NCBI GenBank assembly: GCA_018241025.1
Contig: JAFEEQ010000004.1
Location: 248,001-312,000, forward strand
Reading direction: 5' to 3'
Source of the DNA: Pseudomonadota bacterium
GTDB lineage: Bacteria; Pseudomonadota; Alphaproteobacteria; Micropepsales; Micropepsaceae
DNA length: 64,000 nucleotides
Positions 56,025 through 62,967 of this stretch are shown piece by piece (within the stretch, counting starts at the first letter, position 1; each line of letters starts with the position of its first letter). The position numbers and the translations under genes are program-made. The notes under the pieces are model-generated. The model saw only the letters and a program-made list of their open reading frames with translations. It searched no databases and was not told the DNA's origin.

Positions 56025-56447
56025 TTACTTCCCGAGCGTGTCGAGCGCCTTCTGGAAGCGGCCGGCATGGGACTTCTCGGCCTTGGCCAGGGTCTCGAAC
56101 CAGTCGGCGATCTCGTCGAAGCCTTCGTCGCGCGCGGTCTTGGCCATGCCCGGATACATGTCGGTGTATTCGTGGGTCTCGCCCGCGATCGAGGCCTTGA
56201 GGTTCAGCGAGGTGTCGCCGATCGGCTCGCCGGTCGCCGGATCGCCGACCGCCTCGAGATATTCGAGATGGCCGTGGGCGTGGCCGGTCTCGCCTTCCGC
56301 GGTGGAGCGGAACACGGTCGAGACGTCGTTGTAGCCTTCAACGTCGGCCTTCTGTGCGAAATAGAGGTAGCGGCGGTTGGCCTGGCTCTCGCCGGCAAAC
56401 GCGTCCTTCAGATTCTGGGCGGTCTTGGAACCCTTCAATGCGGCCAT
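56025..56447 (-). CDS. Rubrerythrin (diiron peroxidase domain only)
   Basis: The 140-residue protein is a ferritin-like four-helix bundle that reduces hydrogen peroxide at a diiron site. Ligand candidates are Glu20, Glu53-x-x-His56, Glu90/Glu93 and Glu124-x-x-His127. It lacks the C-terminal rubredoxin domain of classical rubrerythrins, so it needs an outside electron donor. ATG 56447 has AAGGAGAA upstream. Two GAA-N3-TTC palindromes lie just upstream of its promoter. Confidence 0.92.
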   Translation of the reverse strand: MAALKGSKTAQNLKDAFAGESQANRRYLYFAQKADVEGYNDVSTVFRSTAEGETGHAHGHLEYLEAVGDPATGEPIGDTSLNLKASIAGETHEYTDMYPGMAKTARDEGFDEIADWFETLAKAEKSHAGRFQKALDTLGK

Positions 56448-56488
56448 GGCCGTTCTCCTTGCTGATTCAGGTGGCAAATGCGGGCGTG

Positions 56489-56517
56489 AGAAAAGCGCGG
56501 CGGGCGCACGCTGTCAA
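56489..56517 (-). promoter_or_regulatory. Putative sigma70 promoter of the rubrerythrin gene
   Basis: TTGACA (56517-56512) and TTTTCT (56494-56489) are 17 bases apart, reading leftward. The -35 is consensus and the -10 is weak, which would suit an activated promoter. Confidence 0.5.
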
Positions 56518-56520
56518 CAG

Positions 56521-56537
56521 ATTAGAATAGTTCTAAT
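56521..56537. promoter_or_regulatory. ICE-like palindrome upstream of rubrerythrin
   Basis: ATTAGAA-TAG-TTCTAAT is a perfect 17-bp palindrome matching the Irr iron control element core. It ends three bases upstream of the -35 box. Confidence 0.65.
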
Positions 56538-56541
56538 CCCG

Positions 56542-56556
56542 TGAGAATCATTCTCA
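56542..56556. promoter_or_regulatory. Second GAA-N3-TTC palindrome upstream of rubrerythrin
   Basis: TGAGAATCATTCTCA is a perfect palindrome whose centre (56549) is 20 bp from that of the first (56529), so both lie on the same face of the helix. Confidence 0.6.
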
Positions 56557-56577
56557 TTGCCGCAGGCTTGCCGGACT

Positions 56578-57000
56578 TCAGTTTTTGCGAATCCGCACCA
56601 CGACATCGACGCGGTCGACGGCATGGCCCTTCGGCGGCGTCGGAATGCCGCTCACCGCGATCTCATCGCCGGGAATGTCGATCAGCGTGCCGTCATTCTC
56701 GACAAAGAAATGCTGGTGGTCGCCGGTGTTGGTGTCGAAGTAGGAGCGCGAGGCATCGACCACGACTTCGCGCAGGATTCCGGCCTCGGTGAACTGGTGC
56801 AGCGTGTTGTAGACGGTGGCAAGCGAAACCTGCACGCCGGCAGCGCCGGCATCGGCATGAAGCGATTCGGCCGTCATGTGGCGGTGTCCGTCCGAAAACA
56901 GGAGTTCCACGAGCTGGACGCGCTGCCGCGTCGGGCGCAAACCCGCCGCGCGGAGCCGCTCGACCGCCGGTTCGTCCATCATTGCCGTGCTTTCCGCCAT
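56578..57000 (-). CDS. irr: Irr, iron-responsive Fur-family regulator
   Basis: The 140-residue regulator has the Fur winged helix (LRPTRQRVQLVELLFSDGHRHMTAESLH...VSLATVYNTLHQFTEAGILRE is partly shown by SLATVYNTLHQFTEAGILRE) and the Irr-type SYFDTNTGDHQHFF with the HxH heme site (His95, His97). The N-terminal Cys-Pro heme motif of Bradyrhizobium Irr is absent. Irr represses or activates genes by binding GAA-N3-TTC sites when iron is scarce. It is divergent from fabA; rubrerythrin lies downstream on the same strand. Confidence 0.87.
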   Translation of the reverse strand: MAESTAMMDEPAVERLRAAGLRPTRQRVQLVELLFSDGHRHMTAESLHADAGAAGVQVSLATVYNTLHQFTEAGILREVVVDASRSYFDTNTGDHQHFFVENDGTLIDIPGDEIAVSGIPTPPKGHAVDRVDVVVRIRKN

Positions 57001-57037
57001 GCGCTCACGCCATATCCGCCTAAGTCGGCCACCGCGG

Positions 57038-57067
57038 CTGACACTTGGCCGTCATCTTTGCTATTGT
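57038..57067 (+). promoter_or_regulatory. Putative promoter of fabA
   Basis: CTGACA (57038-57043) and TATTGT (57062-57067) are 18 bases apart, placing the start of transcription upstream of the ICE-like site at 57103. Confidence 0.35.
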
Positions 57068-57096
57068 CCCCAAGCAGCGTAGAACTGCGGGACAAT
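57063..57096. promoter_or_regulatory. Inverted repeat ATTGTCCC between irr and fabA
   Basis: ATTGTCCC (57063-57070) and GGGACAAT (57089-57096) are perfect 8-bp arms 18 bases apart, overlapping the proposed -10 of fabA. Confidence 0.4.
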
Positions 57097-57102
57097 TTAC
57101 CA

Positions 57103-57119
57103 GTTAGAACGTTTCTAAC
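57103..57119. promoter_or_regulatory. ICE-like palindrome between irr and fabA
   Basis: GTTAGAA-CGT-TTCTAAC is a perfect 17-bp palindrome with the Irr core GAA-N3-TTC, ending 25 bp before the fabA ATG and 103 bp from the irr start. Confidence 0.65.
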
Positions 57120-57144
57120 TTAGAAATCGGCCAAAAGCCCCCTG

Positions 57145-57741
57145 ATGTCAAGGGGCAAGGCAAAGGACCAGGACGTGGACAAGCCCAACCCAGCGCGCAA
57201 ATCCTCATTCGATCTCGCCGGCCTTCTGGCCTGTGCCCGCGGGGAGCTTTTCGGCCCCGGCAACGCCAAGCTGCCGCTTCCGCCGATGCTGATGTTCGAC
57301 CGCATTACCAAGATCAACGAGACCGGCGGCAGCGCCGGCAAGGGCGAGATCGAAGCCGAGCTCGACGTCCATCCGAACCTCTGGTTCTTCAAATGCCATT
57401 TCCAGGACGATCCGGTGATGCCGGGCTGCCTCGGCCTCGACGCGCTGTGGCAGATGGTCGGCTTCTTCCTCGGCTGGGCCGGCGGGCTCGGCAAGGGCCG
57501 CGCCCTCGGCGTCGGCGAGGTGAAGTTCACCGGCATGGTCCTGCCGACGGCCAAAAAGGTCACCTACTATGTCGAACTCAAGCGCGTGATCATGCGCAAG
57601 CTCGTCATGGGTGTTGCCGATGGCTGGGTGAAGGTCGACGGCGAACTCGCCTTCGAAGTGAAGGACATGAAGGTCGGGCTGTTCCAGGACGCGGTTGACG
57701 CACTCAAGGGCGCGGTCAACCCGGCGCCCGCGACCGCCTAA
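57145..57741 (+). CDS. fabA: 3-hydroxydecanoyl-ACP dehydratase/isomerase
   Basis: FabA introduces the cis double bond of unsaturated fatty acids at the C10 stage. The 198-residue hot-dog protein has catalytic His85 ([21 protein letters not shown]) and Asp99. The N-terminus is about 25 residues longer than in E. coli (a Lys-rich tail [19 protein letters not shown]); a GTG at 57175 is an alternative start. It heads the fabA-fabB-fabI operon and is divergent from irr. Confidence 0.95.
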   Translation: MSRGKAKDQDVDKPNPARKSSFDLAGLLACARGELFGPGNAKLPLPPMLMFDRITKINETGGSAGKGEIEAELDVHPNLWFFKCHFQDDPVMPGCLGLDALWQMVGFFLGWAGGLGKGRALGVGEVKFTGMVLPTAKKVTYYVELKRVIMRKLVMGVADGWVKVDGELAFEVKDMKVGLFQDAVDALKGAVNPAPATA

Positions 57742-57756
57742 GAGCAATCAACTTCA

Positions 57757-57803
57757 ATTGTCGCTCTGCTGTGGGTTGGCGGGCGGCACAGCAGAGCGAC
57801 AAT
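57757..57803 (+). promoter_or_regulatory. Perfect 17-bp inverted repeat ending at the fabB start
   Basis: Left arm ATTGTCGCTCTGCTGTG (57757-57773) pairs perfectly with 57787-57803 around a 13-base loop. The right arm ends one base before the fabB ATG and includes its only possible ribosome binding site, so the hairpin would hide it. Confidence 0.8.
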
Positions 57804-57804
57804 C

Positions 57805-59019
57805 ATGAGAAGAGTCGTTGTCACGGGGATGGGTATCGTCTCATCGCTGGGTAACAACACACAGGAAGTCGTGTCGTCGCTGCACGATGCGCGTTCGGGC
57901 ATCGTCGCCGCCGAAGACTACATCAAATACGGCTTCCGCTCGCAGGTTCACGGCAGCCTGAAGATCGATCTCGATCAGGTCGTCGATCGCCGCGCGCGGC
58001 GCTTTCAGGGCGACGGCGCCGGTTACTGCTGGGTCGCGATGACCCAGGCGATTGCCGATGCTGGCCTCGAAGAAAAAGACGTCTCCAATCCGCGCACCGG
58101 CCTCATCGTCGGCACCGGCGGCCCCTCGACCAAGGCGATCGTCGCGGCCGCGGACATCACGCGCCAGAACAACAGCCCCAAGCGCATCGGCCCCTTCGCC
58201 GTGCCAAAGGCGATGTCGTCGACCGCCTCCGCCAATCTCTCGACCTGGTTCAAGACCAAGGGCGTGAACTACTCGATCTCCTCCGCCTGCTCGACCAGCG
58301 CGAATTGCATCGGCAACGCCTTCGAGATGATCCAGTGGGGCAAGCAGGATGTGATGTTCGCCGGCGGCGGCGAGGAGCTCGACTGGACGCTGTCCGAATT
58401 GTTCGACGCGATGGGCGCGATGTCGTCCAAGTTCAACGCGACGCCGGCCAAGGCCTCGCGCGCCTATGACAAGAACCGCGACGGCTTCGTGATCTCCGGC
58501 GGTGGCGGCATCCTCGTCCTCGAAGAGCTCGAGCACGCCAAGGCGCGCGGCGCCAAGATTTATGCCGAGCTCGTCGGCTATGGTGCCACCGCCGACGGTG
58601 CCGACATGGTCGCGCCCTCCGGCGAAGGCGCGGTGCGCTGCATGCAGATGGCGATCCAGAACGTCAAAGCCCCGATCGACTACATCAACCCGCATGCGAC
58701 CTCGACCCCGGTCGGCGACATCCCCGAGATCAACGCGATCCGCGAAGTCTTCGGCGAGAACATGCCGCCGATCAGCGCCACCAAGTCGCTCTCGGGCCAC
58801 AGCCAGGGCGCGGCCGGCGTTCACGAAGCGATCTACACGCTGCTCATGATGCAGTCGGGCTTCATCTGCGAGAGCGCGAACATCGAAGAGATCGACCCCG
58901 CGGTCGCCTCGGCGAACATCGTGCGCCGGCGAATCGACGGCGCGACGATCAACACCGCGCTTTCCAACAGCTTCGGCTTCGGCGGCACCAACGCATCGCT
59001 GGTGTTCCAGCGTCTGTAA
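57805..59019 (+). CDS. fabB: 3-oxoacyl-ACP synthase I
   Basis: FabB extends unsaturated acyl-ACPs and is paired with FabA. The 404-residue thiolase-fold enzyme has nucleophile Cys162 (SSACSTSAN) and the two histidines in [11 protein letters not shown] and [12 protein letters not shown]. Its length is normal. It follows fabA after 63 bp that hold a strong hairpin and precedes fabI after 175 bp with a repeat. Confidence 0.95.
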   Translation: MRRVVVTGMGIVSSLGNNTQEVVSSLHDARSGIVAAEDYIKYGFRSQVHGSLKIDLDQVVDRRARRFQGDGAGYCWVAMTQAIADAGLEEKDVSNPRTGLIVGTGGPSTKAIVAAADITRQNNSPKRIGPFAVPKAMSSTASANLSTWFKTKGVNYSISSACSTSANCIGNAFEMIQWGKQDVMFAGGGEELDWTLSELFDAMGAMSSKFNATPAKASRAYDKNRDGFVISGGGGILVLEELEHAKARGAKIYAELVGYGATADGADMVAPSGEGAVRCMQMAIQNVKAPIDYINPHATSTPVGDIPEINAIREVFGENMPPISATKSLSGHSQGAAGVHEAIYTLLMMQSGFICESANIEEIDPAVASANIVRRRIDGATINTALSNSFGFGGTNASLVFQRL

Positions 59020-59021
59020 TG

Positions 59022-59109
59022 CTTCGGGGCTCTGCTTCGCCGGGCACCTCAGCATGACGAAGACCGGCCTCCGTCATCCTGAGGTGTCCGCCGAAGGCGG
59101 CCCCGAAGG
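59022..59109. repeat. Inverted pair of dispersed repeats between fabB and fabI
   Basis: Two 38-base segments (59022-59059 and 59072-59109) are imperfect inverted copies, each containing a CACCTCAG/CTGAGGTG core and a CTTCGGGG/CCCCGAAG end. They belong to a common alphaproteobacterial repeat type. Confidence 0.7.
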
Positions 59110-59194
59110 ATGAAAGCACAGGACTTGCATGGACAGTCCGACCGGTCGTCGGCTGTCCCAAATCGGAACAGACCCATGACGGGCGAGGGCTAAA

Positions 59195-60046
59195 ATGGCG
59201 GACAGCAAACTCATGCAGGGTAAGCGCGGCCTCGTGATGGGGGTCGCCAACGACCACTCCATCGCCTGGGGCATCGCGCGCATGCTCGCCGCCCATGGCG
59301 CCGAGATCGCCTTCACCTATCAGGGCGATGCCCAGGCCAAGCGCCTGCGCCCGCTCGCCCAGTCCATCGGCTCGCAGATCATTCTTCCCGCCGATGTCGA
59401 GAACGACGAGCAGCTCGACGCCGTCTTCGCCCAGATCGGGACGCATTGGGGCAAGCTCGATTTCCTCGTCCACGCCATCGCCTTCTCCGACAAGGACGAG
59501 CTCAAGGGCCGCTACGTCGATACCACCCGCGCCAATTTCCGCCGCTCGCTCGACATCTCCTGCTATTCGTTCACGGCCGTCGCGCAGCGCGCGGCGCGGC
59601 TGATGACCGATGGCGGTTCGCTGATCACGCTCAGCTATCTCGGCGCCCAGAAGGTCACGCCGAACTACAACGTCATGGGCGTCGCCAAGGCCGCGCTCGA
59701 GGCTTCGGTCCGCTACCTCGCCGCCGATCTCGGCCGCGACGGCATCCGCGTCAACGCGATCAGCGCCGGTCCGATGCGCACGCTGGCCGGTTCCGCCGTC
59801 GGCGATGCGCGCACCATGTTCAAGTGGAACAAGGCGCAGGCCCCGCTCAAGTTCAACATCACGCTCGATCAGGTCGGCGGCGCCGCCACCTATCTGCTCA
59901 GCGATCTCTCCGGCGGCGTCACCGGTGAAATCCATTACGTCGATGCCGGCTACAATATCGTCGGCGTGCCGCCGGCCGCCACGCTCAATGGCTGGACCAA
60001 CGGCGACAGCGAGAAGGAAACCAACCATGCGCGCGAAAACGCTTAG
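59195..60046 (+). CDS. fabI: Enoyl-ACP reductase [NADH]
   Basis: FabI carries out the last reduction in each round of fatty acid elongation. The 283-residue short-chain dehydrogenase has GVANDHSIAWGIA (NAD binding) and the Y-x6-K motif Tyr158 and Lys165 (YNVMGVAK). It is about 20 residues longer than E. coli FabI at the C-terminus, where it overlaps the start of the DUF4893 gene. Confidence 0.93.
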   Translation: MADSKLMQGKRGLVMGVANDHSIAWGIARMLAAHGAEIAFTYQGDAQAKRLRPLAQSIGSQIILPADVENDEQLDAVFAQIGTHWGKLDFLVHAIAFSDKDELKGRYVDTTRANFRRSLDISCYSFTAVAQRAARLMTDGGSLITLSYLGAQKVTPNYNVMGVAKAALEASVRYLAADLGRDGIRVNAISAGPMRTLAGSAVGDARTMFKWNKAQAPLKFNITLDQVGGAATYLLSDLSGGVTGEIHYVDAGYNIVGVPPAATLNGWTNGDSEKETNHARENA

Positions 60047-60623
60047 CCTCGCGCTCGCAGGCCTTTTGACGAGCGCGACCGCCGCCTTCGCCGGCTGGCA
60101 GGATGTCGCCTCGCAATTCGATCAGCAGCGTCTCGCCCAGCTCGGCGAAGCCAAGCAGAAGGCGCTCGCCGAAGCCCATGCCGGAAGCGGCAGCGGCGAC
60201 GCCTCCGCCATCGACGCCGTGCTCGGCCCGGCGAGCCATGCCCCTTCCGCGAGCGAAGTGCTCGGTTCCTGGCGCTGCCGCACCATCAAGCTCGGCGGCA
60301 TCACGCCCTATGTCGTCTATTCCTGGTTCAACTGCCGCATCAGCCAGCGCGGCGGCGGGCTGTTCCTGGAGAAGACCAGCGGCTCCACCCGCACCGCCGG
60401 CTTCCTCTATCCGGATGACGGCGCTCTCGTTTATCTCGGCGCGTCCTATGTGACGGGCGAGCCGCCGCACGCCTATTCCGGCAACGGCGCATCCGCCGGC
60501 GCTGGCGCAACGCCCGACGACCAGATTGGTGTCCTGACCGCGATCGACGGCAATCACCTCCGCCTCGAAATGCCCTATCCGGTTCAGGAATCGACTTACG
60601 ATGTGCTGGAGCTGCGGCGCTAG
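60027..60623 (+). CDS. Secreted DUF4893 protein
   Basis: The 198-residue protein has a signal peptide (MRAKTLSLALAGLLTSATAAFA) and the DUF4893 core: GSWRCRTIKLGG, YSWFNCRIS, FLEKTSGSTRTAGFLY and YLGASYV. Two cysteines, one in each half, could form a disulfide in the periplasm. The start overlaps fabI by 20 bases. Function unknown. Confidence 0.82.
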   Translation: MRAKTLSLALAGLLTSATAAFAGWQDVASQFDQQRLAQLGEAKQKALAEAHAGSGSGDASAIDAVLGPASHAPSASEVLGSWRCRTIKLGGITPYVVYSWFNCRISQRGGGLFLEKTSGSTRTAGFLYPDDGALVYLGASYVTGEPPHAYSGNGASAGAGATPDDQIGVLTAIDGNHLRLEMPYPVQESTYDVLELRR

Positions 60624-60632
60624 CACCGCGCG

Positions 60633-60661
60633 TTGACAGCCATCGCGCCGCGCCGCTAAAT
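60633..60661 (+). promoter_or_regulatory. Strong sigma70-like promoter before the yjhX leader
   Basis: TTGACA (60633-60638) and CTAAAT (60656-60661) are 17 bases apart. It starts ten bases after the DUF4893 stop, leaving about 170 bases of untranslated leader before yjhX. Confidence 0.6.
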
Positions 60662-60667
60662 CGCGGC

Positions 60668-60836
60668 GTTCCCGCCTCCCACAGAGGTTTTATGCCAGAG
60701 ACTGTCGCCATCGCCTGAACGACTGCCCGTGGCCACCCGGCCATCGCTGCAGTCGCACGTCACGCGCCCCTGCGGGCAGCGGGCTTTCGCTCGTACCCCG
60801 CCACGCGCGGAGATCACGCGATGAAAGACATTCTCC
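60668..60836 (+). ncRNA. Candidate structured leader or small RNA upstream of yjhX
   Basis: No open frame fits this stretch. It can form at least three stems: GACTGC/GCAGTC with an inner TGGCC/GGCCA (60721-60754), GCCC/GGGC (60766-60777) and GCGGG/CCCGC (60779-60801). I do not recognise the family. A promoter lies directly upstream. Confidence 0.4.
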
Positions 60837-61091
60837 TTGAACATCTCCAAACTCGAGCAGCGCGTGCTGCACTGCCTCGCGCAGGGCGGACGCATCCAAC
60901 ACACCCGCGAAGACGGCCGCATCGTCGAGGTCGACTGCTATAGCCGCGACGGCTATCGCCTCGCCGACTGTACCCTCGCGCTTTTCAAGAAACTCAAGAA
61001 CCGCGGCCTGATCGCCAGCTCCGGCGGCCAGGCCTACCGCATCACGCGGCTGGGGCTCGATTCCGTGCGTGCACAGGCCGACAATCGATAG
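60837..61091 (+). CDS. yjhX: YjhX family toxin-like protein (UPF0386)
   Basis: The 84-residue protein matches YjhX along its length: [49 protein letters not shown] and [10 protein letters not shown], a winged-helix-like pattern. E. coli YjhX was described as the toxin of the YjhX-YjhQ pair; no YjhQ-like acetyltransferase is adjacent here. The start is a TTG at 60837. Confidence 0.82.
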   Translation: MNISKLEQRVLHCLAQGGRIQHTREDGRIVEVDCYSRDGYRLADCTLALFKKLKNRGLIASSGGQAYRITRLGLDSVRAQADNR

Positions 61092-61117
61092 GGCATGCCA
61101 CACAAGAGGCCGGTGCT

Positions 61118-61189
61118 CCTCATCCTTCGACAGGCTCAGGATGAGGTGTTTTATGTAACCCTCACCCTGAGCCTGTCGAAGGGCGAGGG
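61118..61189. repeat. Inverted pair of dispersed repeats with GTCGAAG core
   Basis: CTTCGACAGGCTCAGG (in 61118-61146) and CCTGAGCCTGTCGAAG (in 61159-61189) are inverted copies flanked by CCGGTG and CACCGG, so the whole can form a long hairpin between yjhX and the methyltransferase gene. Confidence 0.75.
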
Positions 61190-61234
61190 CTGCACCGGTC
61201 TCGCATTTCCGTCGTACATGCAGAAGGAAATACC

Positions 61235-61990
61235 ATGACCGACCTGAAAACCCGCCTCGCCAGGCCGCGCTTCCCGCGCAGTTCGCAATACGATCCGCAC
61301 TGGATCGTCGAGAACCTTATGGGCCCGCATGTCCTCTGGCTTGCGGAGTATTTGAGCGAAGCATTGCCGCTCACGCCCGGCATGCGCATCCTCGATCTCG
61401 GCTGCGGCAAGGCGCTGTCGTCGATCTTCTTCGCCAAGGAGTTCGGTGTGCACGTCACTGCATCCGATCTCTGGATCGAGGCGGAAGACAACGCGGCGCG
61501 TATCGCCGCCGCGGGACTCACCGGCCGCGTGACGCCGGTCCATGCCGAAGCGCATGCGTTGCCCTTCGAAGCCGAGAGCTTCGACGCCATCGTCAGCCTC
61601 GACGCCTATCACTATTTCGGTACAGCCGATCTTTATCTCGGTGGGATGGCGAGGCTGCTGAAGCCCGGCGGCCGCCTCGGCATCGTCGTGCCCGGCGTGG
61701 CGCATGAGATCGACGGCCCGCCGCCGCATCTGAAGGAGTGGTGGGACTGGGAATTCTGCTCCTTCCATTCGCCTTCCTGGTGGCGGCGCCATTGGGAGAA
61801 GACGGGTCTCCTTGCGGTCGAAACCGCAGATTGGATGCCCGAGGGCAAGGCGCTCTGGACCGAATGGAACAGGGTCACCGCGCCATTGATGGGCAAACGC
61901 GGCGCGCTCGCGTCGCGCCAAGCCGATATGCTCGACGCCGATGCCGAAGATCTGCTCGGCTTCGTCCGCGCGATAGCGCGAAAGAACTGA
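61235..61990 (+). CDS. SAM-dependent methyltransferase (class I)
   Basis: The 251-residue protein has the SAM-binding motif ILDLGCGKALSSIFFAKEFG near residue 48 and the second motif SDLWIEAEDN, followed by FDAIVSLDAYHYFG and LLKPGGRLGIV. The substrate is probably a small molecule. The DUF3052 gene follows after two bases. Confidence 0.85.
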   Translation: MTDLKTRLARPRFPRSSQYDPHWIVENLMGPHVLWLAEYLSEALPLTPGMRILDLGCGKALSSIFFAKEFGVHVTASDLWIEAEDNAARIAAAGLTGRVTPVHAEAHALPFEAESFDAIVSLDAYHYFGTADLYLGGMARLLKPGGRLGIVVPGVAHEIDGPPPHLKEWWDWEFCSFHSPSWWRRHWEKTGLLAVETADWMPEGKALWTEWNRVTAPLMGKRGALASRQADMLDADAEDLLGFVRAIARKN

Positions 61991-61992
61991 CC

Positions 61993-62391
61993 ATGGCCGG
62001 TTATTCTCCCAAATCGCTCGCCGCCAAGCTCGGCATCAAGGAGGGGATGAGCCTCTACGCCATCGCCGCGCCGAAGGCGTATCGCGCGCTGCTCGCGGTC
62101 GATGCGCCGATCGCCGCCAGACCGCCGAAGGGCGGCGCCGATTTCGTCCATCTCTTCGTCACCTCGCTGGCCGAGCTGGAGAAGCAACTCCCTGCCGCCC
62201 GCAAGGCGATGAAGCCCGACGGCATGCTCTGGGTCAGCTGGTACAAAAAGTCGGCGAAGATCCCGACCGATGTGAGCGAGGACCTCATCCGCGCCCGCGC
62301 CCTCAAGACCGATCTCGTGGACGTAAAGGTCTGTGCCGTCAGCGATATCTGGTCCGGCCTCAAGCTCGTGGTGCGCAAGCACCTGCGCTAG
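61993..62391 (+). CDS. DUF3052 family protein
   Basis: The 132-residue protein has the DUF3052 pattern: YSPKSLAAKLGIKEGMSL, FVHLFVTSLAELEKQLPA, GMLWVSWYKKSAKIPTDV and DVKVCAVSDIWSGLKLVVRK. The family occurs across soil bacteria with no known function. It is coupled to the upstream methyltransferase gene with a 2-base gap. Confidence 0.82.
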   Translation: MAGYSPKSLAAKLGIKEGMSLYAIAAPKAYRALLAVDAPIAARPPKGGADFVHLFVTSLAELEKQLPAARKAMKPDGMLWVSWYKKSAKIPTDVSEDLIRARALKTDLVDVKVCAVSDIWSGLKLVVRKHLR

Positions 62392-62461
62392 CCGGAGATT
62401 GCAGCCGCACGAAGTACAACTTTTGATTGTTAAGAGGTGCGGGTAGAGCTACCCTGCGTTG

Positions 62462-62626
62462 GTGATCGTCACCGCGCCCGCGCAATCGACCTATGCCTGC
62501 CTCAAAGGTACCGGCTGCGAATGTGCCGCGCCGGGTCCCGACTGCAATTTCAGCTACGAAATCCCATCACCGGCCGAACGCCTGCGGGGCTGGCTCACCC
62601 GCGTCTGGCGCGCCATCGCGGGATGA
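62462..62626 (+). CDS. Possible Cys-rich miniprotein, 54 aa
   Basis: A GTG (or the TTG just before it) opens a frame with a stop upstream at 62444 and a stop at 62626, next to the stop of the cupin gene. The peptide holds four cysteines in the pattern C-x5-C-x-C-x6-C (CLKGTGCECAAPGPDC) and a C-terminal amphipathic stretch LRGWLTRVWRAI. No good ribosome binding site is visible. The region before it contains two small hairpins. It may not be a gene. Confidence 0.3.
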   Translation: MIVTAPAQSTYACLKGTGCECAAPGPDCNFSYEIPSPAERLRGWLTRVWRAIAG

Positions 62627-62965
62627 TCAGGCGGCCTTGGTGCCGCCCTCGGGCCCGAAGAACATCACCCAGGCCTTGAACTCGGCCGAGAAGCTGGCGA
62701 AGCGATGCGGCACGCCCGCCGGCACGAACAGCACGTCGCCCGCATCGAAGCGCACCGTCTCGCCGCCGCGCTTGAAGATGCCTTGGCCCGCCTGAACGAA
62801 ATAGAGCTCGTCGCGCTGATGGGCCTGCTGGGTATCCTGGTCGGACGGAACGAAGAGCAGGAGATTGGCATCGCCCTGCTGGAACAGCGACACAGATGCC
62901 TGGCCCGAAGCGGTCAGTTTGCTTGCCGAGGCGACGAGATCGAATTTCAGCGGCGAATTGGCCAT
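62627..62965 (-). CDS. Cupin-domain protein
   Basis: The 112-residue protein has the cupin barrel: AHQRDELYFVQAGQGIFKRGG (motif 1) and GDVLFVPAGVPHRF (motif 2) with metal-ligand histidines. Function unknown. ATG 62965 lies two bases after the carA stop, so they form one transcript. Confidence 0.87.
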   Translation of the reverse strand: MANSPLKFDLVASASKLTASGQASVSLFQQGDANLLLFVPSDQDTQQAHQRDELYFVQAGQGIFKRGGETVRFDAGDVLFVPAGVPHRFASFSAEFKAWVMFFGPEGGTKAA

Positions 62966-62967
62966 GG

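Noticed and set aside
56578..57000. Annotation as fur or perR
   Set aside because: The SYFDTNTGDHQHFF region and the HxH heme site fit Irr better, and nearby palindromes match the Irr core.
62439..62473. tRNA-like hairpins GGGTAG/CTACCC and GGTGA/TCACC
   Set aside because: No acceptor stem, anticodon arm or T loop can be built around them.
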